In this document: one piece after another, positions 32,925 to 46,260 of the stretch | Numbering within the stretch: position 1 is the first letter of the stretch | How the letters are laid out: each line of letters starts with the position of its first letter | Made by a program: the position numbers and the translations under genes | NCBI GenBank assembly: GCA_029531795.1 | Contig: JAPEIS010000003.1 | Location: forward strand, 1,860,001-1,924,000 | DNA: 64,000 nucleotides | Direction of reading: 5' to 3' | Origin: Sclerotinia nivalis | Lineage: Eukaryota; Ascomycota; Leotiomycetes; Helotiales; Sclerotiniaceae | Notes under the pieces: generated by a model | Databases searched by the model: none | What the model was told of the DNA's origin: nothing | What the model saw: only the letters and a program-made list of their open reading frames with translations

Positions 32925-34679
32925 TGTCTCGACAACTTCTCCATTCTGTGTGTTTGCGAAGATGGATTTTGACTGGTCGAAGTTGGGATGAGTTAAAGTC
33001 AATAAAAAGCCACCCACAAGCGAACAGATGCCACCATGGTACATGCCTGAATGTTAGGCAGCCGTCGTTCGTTACCTATCAAATTCCTCATGCAGCGACT
33101 CTTTCTATGGTTGAAATCACACCATGCATGCTCACAGCAAAATGTCGCAGAAGGAGGTAAGATGCTGCATCGTCCCAACCTACGCACTTAAACTAGGATA
33201 CATCCTTTAGTTGAAATTTTGGTGGCATGGTAAGAAGCGGCTGCAATGCAGCTAAGCGCCTGTGGCACATTAATGTGACAGAACATGCGGCAGCCATTGC
33301 GCGAAGATCAAACGGAAAAATGACGTCGTCGCCCAATGAGTATCGGTTGATCAATTCACAAATGGAAGTAAAGACGTTGACATTGTCACACCCGCCCATA
33401 AGCTCCATCAGCTCGTATGGATAGGTAGTAGATGGTTGAGGAAAACTGGGGCTTGGAAGAGGTTAGTGATGGATGAAGTTCCAACGCTAGAGCCATTGTA
33501 TATCCCCCGTACATGACAAAACGCGTAAAGGCATATACTAAGTAGTTTAGAAACTCTTGAAGTCATTCCTCTTTGGTAGTAATAGGTGATAATAAGTTGA
33601 GCCGGCCCAGCATAGTTTTCAGAACTTGCGTCGATATCATCACCACATTAAAAAGCATCAGTTCACAATATGAAGCCAAGTGCTACTATCTTGAATTGGG
33701 GCCATGTTTCCATCTCATATGAACTATTTTCAGCCAACGCCAAGACTCACAGTGGTTCGTTTTGATGTTGGCATCTCTTTAGTAATCATAGTGCATGGCA
33801 TGTCATCAATATTCCCTGCAGAAGAAAATCATGACGATTTCACATCAATAGTGCGAGTTGGATTGGTGACTAATCTGTGGATAACCTCGAATTAGTCCAA
33901 TGTGGAGTGATGAGTCCGTAATTTGGTCGGTACCTCTCAGCGGGCCAAAGATGATTGAATTAATTACGATACGGGGCTCTACTAAGCCCCTGACGTCAGA
34001 CCATCCCATTGTTTTCAGAATATGCATACCATTCAACGGCTTATTATCTTTGACTTCTCTCACTCATCGTATCAATGCTTCTAATTGTCGTGATTGTTGC
34101 ATGAAAATCTGACCTCTTTTACGACCTTCTCATCTGTCTTGGAATTCTTTTGCCATTATACATTTTCACCAATATCAAAACACTCTTTAGGATCAAGGCG
34201 GTTCTGATACTTTCCCCACCAACATAATTTCCCAACAACATCATAACAGAACTATCGGTTCTATCTGACCTCATCACTAAGAACGAAACAGTACTTTCTT
34301 CTTTCAAAACATCCTCCTCTCCTTTTTGTCAACCCGAACTCTTCACTCCTTTTATACTTCACACAACCGACAAGTCACAGCTCCTATATACCCAATTACC
34401 AGTCATCAAGACAAAACCAGTCTAAAGTCTTCCGGGTAACTTAACCATTATGTCCAACTGCAAAAACAAAGTCTGCGTCGACATCGAAGTCTTCATCCTT
34501 CACCCACCCCCTCAAACCCCGTCTTCCTAATGGGCAACGACTCGTGCCCCACGGCCACGACCAATGGGCACACTCGGGAGGCCACGTCACAACCAATAAT
34601 TTGGAGTGAAGAATTCCACCTATATAGTTACAATTATGAAGTGAATGATGTACATTCCATCATATCCTAGTCGTCAATC
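32925..34679. other. Gene-poor region, nothing supported
   Basis: Only short open frames without recognised motifs were seen on either strand. Confidence 0.4.
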
Positions 34680-34997
34680 CTAGTAAACCTCTTAAATCTC
34701 TCGACAGTTTCCAAATCACGAAGTTCATCGCATGTGCTGGGTCCCAATAAGCATGATATCATTAATCAAAGCAGGCTGCGATGCCAAAGAGAAGTCAATA
34801 CTTGTATTCCGGCGTAAAGAACGGATGGACAGCCTATCACGCTGACTATTTACAACTGAAGACACTAGTGAAGGAATCAGGGTGTTCAATAGTCCGGGCT
34901 GCAGTCCAACAATGAGAATTTTTAAATTACTGAATTTCTTCGAAAGATTGAAATGCTTTGAAGCATCAAATCTATTGAAAGTAATGGATCCTTTCAA
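34680..34997 (-). pseudogene. Possible decayed fragment of a fungal 2EXR-type protein
   Basis: A 90-residue minus-strand stretch reads FNRFDASKHFNLSKKF, SNLKILIVGLQPGLLN and SQPALINDIMLIGTQ, reminiscent of the conserved C-terminal half of fungal 2EXR proteins. A second frame after the last motif gives a natural-looking tail (DELRDLETVERFKRF). No N-terminal half was found. The identification is weak. Confidence 0.25.
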
Positions 34998-37698
34998 TGA
35001 TCAATTTATTTCTAGATATTCATAGCTCCTCAAATATTGGAAGCTCTTCGAATATCGAATCTTCGAATCTGGTCTATTAATCTGGACTGCCGAATACCGT
35101 GCAATGGATGATAGTTGGAGAATATAGGGCTGGTTCAATGAGGTGCCGGAATGTTACCATTACTCTCATGATACTAAATTCAACAGTCAATACAAAAGAG
35201 TGAATGTAAATGATTGTGTAGAGAGTCATTGAATGAAAGTTTCAACGGTATTGTGCCACAAAAACCAAATGCAAAAGCCAAGCGGAGATAATCCTCCATT
35301 AAAAAAAGCTTGCGTATCCAGCAGCGATCTGCGGCTCTTTAGACTAAAGACAATGTCGCATCTTTAGCTGTGCCACCTAAAATTATAGATTTTTTTCTTT
35401 CGGTGGGCGGGACGGCTTCCACACTTGTCATGATGGGACCATCAGTCAACTATTCAGACCGCTTCCATTGAGAACACTTGCAATTGCCCCTGCTATGGTT
35501 TTTGAAAACGCTATCGGCTCCGATGCTCGCTGATCGGGGTTCTACTCTCTTACATATCACTAGTATGCAATCACGGAAGGTCCAGTGCTTGCTTATTCCC
35601 CGGAATTGCCAATCAAGACCAAGCAAGACGGGGAAATTCACAGGCGGAGTTAGCAATCCAATCATTTGTAGATTTGACTTGCCTCGCTGCATTATGGAAG
35701 CCGTCTGTTGAACATCCGAAATTACCTGAAGTTCTTGCGTTGAGTATGAATCTACAACAAGGTCCATCCTAAAGCATGTTTTGTCAAGTGGAAACTCTCA
35801 ACTTGACGATGTAATATGTAGCAAAAAAGCCCCAAGGCGCTGGGGGATGGACAGTATAAAATATTAGTATGAAGTCCATATTGATGCTGAACTATGCTGC
35901 GCCTTAATAATTTAATTGATGGTGGTGCAATGATTAATAATATAGGTAGTTGCTCGTGCTCTTCTCGTGGTGGGAAGCAATCAGTCGCCAATATGTTGGA
36001 ATTAGGGAGTAGTATCCATTACCTTTGTCTGCCCATTTTAAGCTTTTCGAAAGCACGTCCCGGAAATAAAATATCTATCGTGAATTGGCGTGCTGGTGGC
36101 GTTTTATTGAAGTTCTTCATTATCGAGGGGTTTAACCGAAATGTAGTTCTTCAACGATCGTTGTCCAAATCAAAGAAACATTGCGGCACAATTCTTTAAA
36201 ATGCTCTTCAGCCCATTCGTATTTAATGCATGGAGTTACGGAGCTTCATAAGGTTAAGTGATAACGTTTCATTGGGGTAAATACCACGAATAACGGTTGG
36301 TGGAAGACGCGTTGTAGATAGCTCAGGTATATCGGAGCCGATAAAAGTGTTATTGAGCTGTAGTAGTGCATAGGACGGTAGTGGATGGCACGACTTTGAC
36401 ATAACCACGAAGCTTTCGATGCCAATAATAAAACTCGAAGAGGAAATTTCTTGCGCTTGCCATTGATTGCTCATTATTTCAGTAATTTATGCCCACACAG
36501 TTTGTGCCACGGTCGTAGAAAGTGGTACAAAGTTGTACCCTCAGTACTTTAAGATTCGTATGTAATCCTATCGTCTCAACAACTAGTCTCCAGCGCAGGG
36601 GAATGGGCAACCATGTCTTTGCCTGATGACGTTAGCTTCCTCTTTCGTAACAGAACAGGGTCTCAAATTTTGTTTCCGTTCCATGCGATGACATCTCGCA
36701 CGATTTTTCGTTCTTGCTATAATGTCATAGCTCAGGGATCCTATTCCTGTCAGATATTCGCGGAACTTGAAGACATTCGAATTATCCATAGCAATGTTAA
36801 TATTATTTGGAGCGGAAGGATCTGCCCCTGTAGTTTCATCATTTCGTTTACTATTCCGTACCTTCCTTCCTTTTTCGATACTTTTTCGAAGTTCAATTGA
36901 TGTTTTGGTAGCACTGAGGAGGATACTAGCTGAGGCTCACGTATAGCTAATTAAATTTCTCTGCTTAGAAATCTAAAGGTGCCATCAAGAGGATGGTGTC
37001 AAGTTAGTCAGGCGGAGTAGGCTAAATTTAGACTACCATAATGTAAACTTTCGGAGATCACCATGCCCCACAGATCCTATGCATATCATTGGTATTAGTG
37101 AAATTAGTTTCAATCACCGCATACACTAAGACTGAAGTGAAAAAGTTTGGACGAAATAAATATATCCATATCAAATAGGTTGGAATTATCTGATACAAAA
37201 AGTTTGTAGAGTAAGAATCCATTAGAACATCATCATACTTGTAGACTTAGTGATGAGCTATCAGCAGTAGCGGTAGGAAATTTCTAAAGGCATTACTTTG
37301 GGAGCTTAGGAGATATCAACTTACCTCACCACCATTACATATGAATACTAGTAATAAAGTCTTATGAACACCTATCAGCACCGATGAGCATCAATTGAAT
37401 CGGAGCCGAATATGTCCCGGGGCCTACTAGAAAGATAGACCAAGAAGAGATTCCAAGTCTTGCACCAGTATGACTCTGGCCCACCAGATGATCGAGATGT
37501 AGGAAGAAATAGTGTTCACTGGACATATTGTCGTAAACTTTCACGATCTTGTTTGGAAAGTCTTACGATCCTCCCAGTGTTACAACGAGTGAAGAAAAAA
37601 ACAATCCTTCGCTGAAAGGAGTCTGATTCCTAAGCCATCGTCAATTACGAGAGAGCAACAAATTTGACATCCGGAATAGAAGTAATCCACGATAAAGA
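34998..37698. other. Gene-poor region, nothing supported
   Basis: About 2.7 kb without a recognisable coding region. Open frames are short, overlapping on both strands and lack domain motifs. Confidence 0.4.
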
Positions 37699-37708
37699 GA
37701 GTATATAA
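37699..37708 (+). promoter_or_regulatory. Candidate TATA box of the barrel-protein gene
   Basis: GTATATAAAC lies about 175 bp before the start codon and is followed by a C/T-rich leader (about 37,730-37,870), the usual layout of a strongly expressed fungal secreted-protein gene. Confidence 0.5.
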
Positions 37709-37880
37709 ACCACTCGTCGCCCTTCGAATACACACCATTTTCATCATCGCATCATCATCAGCTTTCAAGTACATACTTCTCAAAAACACTCACAGCACAC
37801 GGCTCCTCTTCCATCCATTCATATTCATACTCTCCTTCAAAATCATACTTTCCAAAAACAACCCTCTTCCATCAGCCAAA

Positions 37881-38285
37881 ATGAAGTTCACAATTACTTC
37901 TATCGCCGCCCTTGTCATGGCATTCGCTCCCCTCATCTCCGCTGCTCCCGCTCCAGTATCTCCAAATGAGCCAGAGCTCGTCCGCCGTGCAAACTCAGGT
38001 GACTTGACCTTCTACGATGTAGGCCTTGGTGCCTGTGGCTGGACCAATTCCGACTCCGAATTAGTCGTTGCCATGTCAGCAGGACTCATGGGAACCCAAT
38101 CCAACGGCAACCCCAACTGCGGAAAGAAAATCAAGATCAACTATAAGGGAAAGTCCGTCACCGTGAAGGTCGTCGATAAATGCATGGGTTGTGCTCGATA
38201 CGACTTGGATTTGAGCCCTGCCGCATTCAAGGTCCTGGCTCCTGAGTCTGCTGGACGCGTCAAGGGCACCTGGTCTTTTGTATAG
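37881..38285 (+). CDS. Small secreted double-psi beta-barrel (RlpA/expansin-like) protein
   Basis: An intronless 134-residue protein. The signal peptide is MKFTITSIAALVMAFAPLIS with cleavage likely after AA(22), followed by a short pro-segment ending in Arg35-Arg36 (a Kex2-type site). The barrel domain has the family marks FYDVGLGACGW, NPNCGKKI, VTVKVVDKCMGCARYDLDLS and a GRVKGTWSF end; Cys52, 80, 101 and 104 can form two disulfides. The Asp of VVDKC and that of DLDLS match the conserved residues of the fold. These small proteins are abundant in plant-associated fungi and may bind or loosen wall polysaccharide; enzymatic activity is unproven. It stands alone between two gene-poor stretches. 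Confidence 0.9.
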   Translation: MKFTITSIAALVMAFAPLISAAPAPVSPNEPELVRRANSGDLTFYDVGLGACGWTNSDSELVVAMSAGLMGTQSNGNPNCGKKIKINYKGKSVTVKVVDKCMGCARYDLDLSPAAFKVLAPESAGRVKGTWSFV

Positions 38286-41255
38286 GTTCGCATACCTTAA
38301 GACGGCAGGGCTGTGTCAAGAGACTGATGCAACGTGGAAAATATCCCTGCTGATACATGCTTGGTGGTGTCCGTACATGGAGGGGTGAAAGGTTGTGCTT
38401 CAGGTAGATTTTTTTTCAGCATCTCATATATTTATTGTTTTCTTTTCTTTTCCTTTCATATTTGAGAGAATTTTTGTATCTGAGGCTGGAGGAACGAAGA
38501 AAGGTTATCTGTTATTGTACTTGTAAAAAAACAAAAAGACTTTCGTCTAGTGTGATTGAATTTGCGTCGCCGCATGAACTTAAGGGTCTGCTTATTCCAT
38601 TGCATTTGGTGATTATGACGATTTCCGTTGCAGTGTGTGACTGTGCCAGGCTCATTGATGCATGAGAAACTTGAAAAGGAAACTCCAACGGCACAGCATT
38701 ATATACGACCTGGAAAGTCATTAGCAACATTGGTCCGGACGACAAGAAGGTGCGATAGCTTTATTAATACAGGGAATAGAATGTTTTATATATTCGAAGA
38801 TTGGAATGTTTGGGCTGACGTTTTGAATTTCGGTTATTAAGCTAATGAAGGGGTTTGATTGGGAACCACTGTTTCGGGTCCGGAAAAGCTGGATACACTA
38901 TCCGGCGTTGGACAGAATGCAAAGTGAAAAAAATTTCAAGGCGGCTGGGAAACTACAGCATAACCCCGCTATAAGGATGTTTTAGAAGTGTCTTTCTATC
39001 GAGATGATCCTTATGGTGAAAAATAGTACCCAGCGTTCGTACGAACATTTCTTTGCGTTATCCGTATATTCGGGATCCTGATTGCGGGGGTTTGTTCCAT
39101 AGATATAACTTGTGCACTTGAGATGGCTTTCCCCACCGATCATCCCCTACCGGTATCCCTCATGAAAATATGACAAAGTAAGCATAGAATATGATCTCAT
39201 AAAGTTGTACCTATGGGAAGGGTTTATGATGCGACATAACATCACACGATTTGGGAAATTGTAGATATTAGAAAACAAGGATTCCGTATCGCGATAATAT
39301 TTGGGTCACCCTGGGCAACTAAGCTTGATCGGCCAAAATTCGGCCTACTTGAGAATTTTGATACGTTCTTGAACAGATAGCCTTAAAGCTCTTTCACCGA
39401 TCTACTCAATAACTTCTCCTTTGCGGAACGCCAATGTAGTACTGATGTGCACTATTGCTGCAGCTCTCTGATCAAGATCTCTATGGATCGAAATCTACAC
39501 CGATGTTACAACTTCGAAGTTTGGCTGTCATGACTTATACCGAGTTGGTTTTAAGATGAGGTGCTGCGAAACCTCTTTAAGGCCTGCCAATTTGTCTGAC
39601 CCTCTCGCGGCAACCAAACTTCTTAGTCTACCCTTGACTTTGCGGTGGCCTTTACTCTCACTATACTGGTTCCTTTCTCTATGAATTGTATGGCTACAAC
39701 CGCAATCAGCCACAATCAATATCTGTGGGGTTCTATGAACACTTGACCTTGTCGCAAAAAGCTAGCCATGCTTATCTGCCCGTTCATTACTCCGATTTGA
39801 AGATTCTAGTGGTCATCATTCATTCACTGCATAATTTTTCCAGATAAATTGATGAGACACTCCACCATGAATGAGTCCTAATTGCGGACTGAACAAGGTT
39901 TTCTTCTCAATACTACACTGCTTTATCGGTGATCTCTGACGAGTGCAAGTTTGGACCCTTGTAGGGGGTATCTTGCATGACACCCTTTTCAACTATCTCG
40001 ACGGAACAGGCCTCTTGAAATTCGGTGGTAAGCATTGTTCACTCCCTGCGATACTTCAGCAAACTTATGCTATTGGTTCAGACTCGAGTCGACGGGTTTC
40101 ATAAGATCATTTGAAGGTTGGGTACCTCGTCGGCCACACCCAAACCACTCCGTATGGACTTTCTCATGGCGGAGTAAATAAGGAAAACCGGGTGTTACTA
40201 CGACAGTCTTGCTTTCTGTAGATACTGACTTAATACTCTAGGACGAAGCAATATAGTTACAAATTCGAGGGACAAGGGTTTGCACCGGATCGGTCACCAT
40301 TAGCTGACTCATACGTATTTCTTCAGCAAAACAAACAAAACCAACTGCTTTAATATCATCGCTGCATATGGAGGAAATTCGGACTCGTCCGTACTCTGGT
40401 GTTGCACCGGCAGCAACGGGAATCTATCCACATGCAGCCTTTGGATTATCGTTTTGATACAAAAGAGCATCAGTTTACGACATGGGTCAAAGCACGAGGC
40501 TTGAAATGGGAATACGTCTGGAAGCGGTGAGTATCATTGATGCATATAAATTTGCCTCGTTTACCTTCTCGCAGCATGTGCCTTGGGGAATTCCTGCCTG
40601 TCTGTGCTAGAATCATCAATTTGGCGGATATCTCAGTTATAGATACCATTAAAGATTAGTATAGTGGTATAGAATTGTAACAGGGATTTAACTATGCAGA
40701 ATTCCAAGAAATGTAGCAGGGCTTACGCCTAGGATTCGAGGCTTTTCACTGTACCTAATGGTTACAACACGGAAAGAACCTCAATTCTGCCGAGAGAACT
40801 CGTTTCGCTATCATGAGCACTATTGGCTTTCCTTGTTCGATTGCCGAGCATAACCACTGCAGACGTTTGTATTCTTCCTGCCAACTACATTACCAAGAAA
40901 TTGTGATCCGGATCGCTGCGGCAGGTCGAAGCCTTTGGCAATGCTTGACCCTTTCAAAGTCTGGTAACACGAGTATGGTTTCTCAGTTACGTGACGTGGC
41001 AAGCCGAGGTTTCATTAATTCTCAAGTCGAATATTCTCTTTACTGGTTTCAGCATTGCACGACATCAAACTATAGAAGCTGGATGATATGAGGCGAACAG
41101 CCTGGTAAGCAGCTACATTCGGCGAGAGGCATCGGCAGCCAGCCGATGTCCAGTTATATACTTCATGACGGGCCGCCGTAACATACATATTTCTGGGCAT
41201 GTCCCCCTCCCCCATACTTTCTTCATCCAAAGCCTTGGTACACCACAAATAGACT
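38286..41255. other. Gene-poor region, nothing firmly supported
   Basis: A possible lone exon at about 40,432-40,528 (plus; MQPLDYRFDTKEHQFTTWVK, with GTGAGT donor) and a natural-looking frame at 40,700-40,850 hint at a decayed gene, but no continuous structure could be built. Confidence 0.35.
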
Positions 41256-42115
41256 ATGTCCCAGAGAAGCTCGCAGAGCCAACTTGGTGGTCCATTTCCT
41301 TGCGGATATTTTGGTTGCAACAAGACCTTTACACGTCGCACTGGTGCTCGTCGTCATGAAACGACCGTTCACGGGGATAAAAAATACTGTTGTAATGAGC
41401 CAGACTGCAATTACCGCGGTGGAAAACGACGAAACGATTTCGAGAAACATATGAAAAAGAAACATCCCGGACATGATGGTATGTACCTACGTAATTGACG
41501 AGTTCTAATTGGCATATCAGCTTACGACGCTTGCGAAGATCACTTGTTCGTCCCAGATAATCTCAGCAATCCGCAAAGAAGTCAATCTCATATTGCACAT
41601 TACTCTCAAAGCCCTGAAATCAACTATTCTTCTCAAGGTAAGTGTCACTTCTCAGTTAACCCCGAACCTTTGATGACAACTCTAATCAATCATGGCAAGT
41701 TTCTGGAAGTTTCTCTCCAACGCCACCACTACCGAGTATCAATTCCGATTCAAGATTCAATCCTATCGATACACACAAGAAGCCCATAGCCCCTACAATA
41801 ATTCCAATGGGCTCAGCCAGCTTTCCGCAGTTTCATGGCAGTACTTTTGATCCGAATATCACTCCTCTACGACCTCCTGATACACGCGTCTTTCAGGTCA
41901 TCGATCTACCGCACCCTGAATTCGAACCACTGCCAGCAGCAGCTACAGAGATTGGGAATACCTGGGGTCAATTTAATGCTTCAACCATTTGTCATCCAGA
42001 GTCGACATTCCAAAACATCAACGATGCGGGCATCATGAATGAGTATGAGACTTTCAATGGTGAATATGATTCAAGTCGATACGGGCAATTAGAAAACAAC
42101 CGCTATTACAGATGA
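41256..42115 (+). CDS. C2H2 zinc-finger protein
   Basis: Three exons (41,256-41,478; 41,521-41,637; 41,700-42,115) with introns of 42 and 62 bp give 251 residues. Two adjacent fingers lie at the N-terminus: Cys-x4-Cys-x12-His-x4-His (starting CGYFGCNKTFTRR) and Cys-x4-Cys-x13-His-x4-His (CNEPDCNYRGGKRR). The rest is Pro/Ser/Asn-rich without a second domain. The arrangement suggests a DNA-binding regulator; its targets are unknown. The 42-bp first intron is near the lower limit for fungi. Confidence 0.75.
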
Positions 42116-44860
42116 TGAATATTCTTACGTTTACTCTTGTTGTAAAGATTTAGAAAGCTACAAAGAAAGACGTGGTGTAGATAGAGGTGTATAATGGGGC
42201 GTTTGGTCAATTCTGGGTGGGTTTCAGGCTTGCCATTAAAGCGGGTCAAGCCTGGCGGTAGTTTCTATCAATGTTTCTCCCAAATTCTATTCTTGACCAT
42301 ATATTCATACCGTCGTAAGAATCTCTCCCGCAAAGTGTGTCGGGTTAGACTGTGATATTTACGTATACTGTGAGACAACAACTGCCAAAACATCGGTGAG
42401 ATTTCTCCGATCATGCACAGCAATTCACCTTAATGTGAATCAAGTGTTTCTACTGCATCCCTATCGTCTAGCCTAATTACCCCGCAACTACTGCTCTGAG
42501 TGCTGCCATGTGATAGAGCCGGCTCCGCACCACATAGCATAGAAATCAAACATCAGCACAGGTTACAATGCTGTAAAACATCATATTTCGTACAATGGTC
42601 TGATCAATTTTCGTTCGCAGAAATCTCACGAAGATAAATAACTCAGATGCATACAAGTTTACTCGAAACATGTGGATGCTAATTTGAAAGTGCATGACAA
42701 ATAATTTACTAGTTCCAATTGACGAAGCATGCACACATCATGACATGCGAGGTGATAGACCCAAAGAAAATTCAAGTTTGTATAAAGCATCGAACAATGT
42801 AAAAATTAAAGCATATCTTCATCTGAACTAATCCAGGCTCTTCTTCACCGACAATTATTTGGTATGCAGGGGTAATCAAGCTTACAATCAATTGCGCATG
42901 GGTTTAGACATCCTAGTGGGTATACGATCGATCGTCGATCTCAGGAAAGACACGAAATATTAAACTCACCGCTATTACTCCCTAGAATTTTTGTAAATTC
43001 CTTGCTTCATCTCTATTCACCGGTCCCAGAAACTTTCGCATTCGGTTCGCCTCAGATTTTCGGTCTGCTTCATTACCGGACTCGGGACGCTCCCTGACAC
43101 CTTTCGGCATCTCCAAATATATAATTCTCTACAGTATCAACACGTGGCTGAAACTTACATCTTAAATCTAAGATTAGTGGGTCGTACCGATACCGAATCG
43201 GAAACCGCAGAATTCCAACGTTTGCGCGCCGTTAGACGGTCAGACCCATGACTGTCAAAAGTGTCGAAGCTGTCAAACCTGCAGAATCAAATAAACACAC
43301 CATATATCATCAGCTATTATTGGAAAATACAACGCGATGAAACAAAGAAGAACTAGAATGACTTCATCTCCGTAATACATAAGCAAGCATCAAGAAGCTC
43401 GAGCCCCTCCCCCTTTCAGCTTCTCGCTTAATAACCCCCATATGTGACTTTGAGCTGTGTCAAGATGTAAAAGCTTTCTCATGCATGCCAATTAATTCAA
43501 TATGGTAAGACGATCCAAGCTTTTCTTACATAGAAGAATTTAAGAATCATTCACGAGCAGTAGACAGTCGACGGGATTTCATAGCGCTACATAAGCAATA
43601 CATACACCCAAGCATCTTCTAGATCAGGGAATACGATCAACGAGTACTTCGGGTTAAGCTGATACGTAATGATAGTCTCATTGACATCCTTTTTATATCC
43701 AAGTACTGAGATATTCAGTCTAACTACCTAGCACGTCCGTGATGTACCATGTAAAATATAAAATATACCAAAGATCGTCGATGAACACACAGTCATCTGA
43801 CACTTTAACTCTAGACCTCCAGATTTTCCAACAAGAATAGAGTTGAGGAAGACATGGTTAACGTTTTAGGATACGCATCGCTTGTATAGCGTGGTCCACT
43901 CCTCTTTCACACGAGTCAGCCCTACCAACATTAACGGTATTGTCATGCCACCAGCAGTGGCAGCACCACATATCAAGCATTTTTGCGCTTTTTTTTAACT
44001 TACTCCGCCTCAATGTTATATTTTCATTAATTAGTATTCGGTTCTAGATCGCATGGGTGCATGAGCATATGCAAGATGCTACCTAAGTGGTTAGTCGAAT
44101 TTGATCATCCGCACATTTATGGGGTCCTGGAATTCAATGGAACTGGACTTCAAGGAACCAAAGGTAATTTTCACCTCCTTAAGGTTAATTAATCTCTGAA
44201 GAATTGCAGCATTTATAAGCCAATAGTATATCAGAAGGAGAAAACCCATAAACCTTCTGATTCTTCGAGGATCACTCATTAATCAGTGGTCAGTTTTTCC
44301 ATCTATTTATTCCCCCATACTAAGCATTTGAGTAGATGTTAGAGCCTCTCAAATAAAAATGTCTACCACTAGTCAAATATCTTTAGGAACCTTTTGATAC
44401 TGGATTTGATTGATATCATGGGTGCAGGGACTTTACCCTCGCACTTTCATCCGAGTGAATTTGGACGAGATAGGGCATTATTCCTCGTGAAGTTAATATG
44501 CCCTCTAAACTAGCTATAGCAGTCTCATACCTAGCAATTGAAGTGAAATAAATGAAGGCAGAAACGAACCAAATATCAAACTCTTGAGACGAAATGTATA
44601 ATAAGCTTAATGTCAATTTTCACGCACAAACGATAACAGCAGTAATACCGCAAATCTAGATCTATAATGATATCAAATATCCAGTCACACCATAATCATT
44701 CGATGAAATCCCATACGATATAGGAATAGGGGGAGAAATGGCATTTTTGGGGTTGGGATGAGATGAAGTCTGCATTCTTATGAGGAGTAGCAAGTGGAAA
44801 TATCCTAAATGAATGGAATACTCACAATCGTTGGAATGTTTGAGCCCAATCAAATACTCG
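42116..44860. other. Gene-poor region, nothing firmly supported
   Basis: No gene was recognised apart from the weak minus-strand candidate exons at 43,000-43,290. Confidence 0.4.
43000..43290 (-). other. Candidate exons, unresolved
   Basis: The minus strand shows an acceptor-like CTGCAG near 43,280, an open segment (GSDRLTARKRWNSAVSDSVS), a GTAAGT donor near 43,164, an acceptor-like CTGTAG, and a charged segment (MPKGVRERPESGNEADRKSE) ending at a stop near 43,000. The phases of the two segments do not agree for any splice pair I tried, so this may be a decayed gene or chance. Confidence 0.2.
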
Positions 44861-44879
44861 AATGCAAAATGATTCTAAT

Positions 44880-46260
44880 CCCCAACTCAATCCAACTACC
44901 CGACCACCCCAAACTCCTCCAACCCCTCCAATCTCACCACCCCATCCATATCCATATCCATATCCATTCCAAATCCAAGCAATATTCCCCCCCCCCCCTC
45001 CCCCCAACGAGAAAAAACATCTACACACAAGCAGCACTCATATATCCCCTCCTTCCCCTCTTCTCCCACTCTATCCATATATCCCCTCCTCTCTCCTCCC
45101 AACCCACCCAATGTACCCAATGTACCCAATGCACCATCTCCACAACATCAATCCAATCCAAAACCCAACACCATACAGTAACCATGCACTTATATTAGAC
45201 GATCTCCAATTTTACACCAAAAACAGCCAAAATACATAATTTTCACTTGAATATTTTGAAATAATAGGAAATTTAACAATTAAACTTTTTTAAACTTTTG
45301 ATTATTTATATATAAAAGATTTTATGTAATAAATTTCAAAAACTCCAAAAAATAAATTCATTGAATAATAATAATTTTAAATTGAAACTTTTATTTTTCT
45401 TGGTTTTCCTTGCAAAAATCGAATTAAATTTACTTTATTAATTTTCTATTTGAATTATATAATCTAGAAAAATTTCAAAAATAAGTTTCAAATTTTTTAT
45501 TATTATCTTAGATCGAAATATTTAAATTTTAGAATTTGAAATATCTTTTTATTATTATTATAAATATAAATATAATTTTTTTTTTAAAGTAAATGAATTT
45601 TGGTGTAAAAAAACCTTTCGTCAAGTATAAGTTGTCTAGTATTATACATACGCCCACCACCAGCATTCACATATCCCCTCCTTCCCCTCCCTTCCCTCTT
45701 CTCCCACCCAATCCATCACCTCCATCAGATCCACTCAATATACTACATCCACTCAATCTATCCAATCCAAAATCTAAAACTCTATTTACAAACCCCTCCT
45801 TCCCTTCTCCTCCCGTACATCAACACATCCCTTCCTTCCCCTCTTCTTCCATCCAATCTATCACCTCCATTACATCCACCCAATACACCATATCCACCCA
45901 GCCCATCCAATTCAAAACCCAAAACTCTGTATACAAACCCTCTTTCCTTTTTTCCCCAGCCAATCCATCACCTCCATCACCCCCACCCAGTCCGACCAAA
46001 TCCAACCACCAAAATCTCTCCAATTTCACTCACCATCCAATCTATATTCCCCTCACGCCCCAACTCAATCCACACCTCCCCCTCTTCCCCTCTTCTCCCA
46101 CCCAATCCACCTATCCACCCATCCAAAAGCCCAACACTATATATACAAACCCCTCTCCTCTCTACCAACCACCAGATTTTCCAACCAGATCTTCCAACCA
46201 GATTTTCCAACCAAATTTTTCGAACCCAGAAAAATTCTCCAAAAGGAAATCCTACTGAAC
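44880..46260. repeat. Pyrimidine-rich imperfect minisatellite region
   Basis: The plus strand is strongly C/T/A-rich and nearly G-free. Units of roughly 100-200 bp recur, sharing CCCTCCTTCCCCTCTTCTCC, CAATCCATCACCTCCAT, TCCAATCCAAAACC and TATACAAACCC (clear at about 45,655, 45,795, 45,940 and 46,070; a related copy at 44,985-45,190). A C12TC6 run lies at 44,987-45,005. Proline-rich open frames across it are consequences of the composition, not genes. Confidence 0.7.
45210..45610. mobile_element. Possible AT-rich MITE relic inside the pyrimidine-rich repeat
   Basis: A block of about 400 bp of very AT-rich DNA interrupts the C/T-rich region. It is bounded by inverted copies of a 13-bp sequence: TTTTACACCAAAA (45,210-45,222) and TTTTGGTGTAAAA (45,598-45,610). 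No clear target duplication was identified, so the mobile-element reading is tentative. Confidence 0.35.

Noticed and set aside
44809..46260. Proline-rich open frames (129, 125 and 221 codons) and antisense Gly-rich frames
   Set aside because: They are explained by the C/T-rich composition; different frames look alike and none has a domain or start context that stands out.
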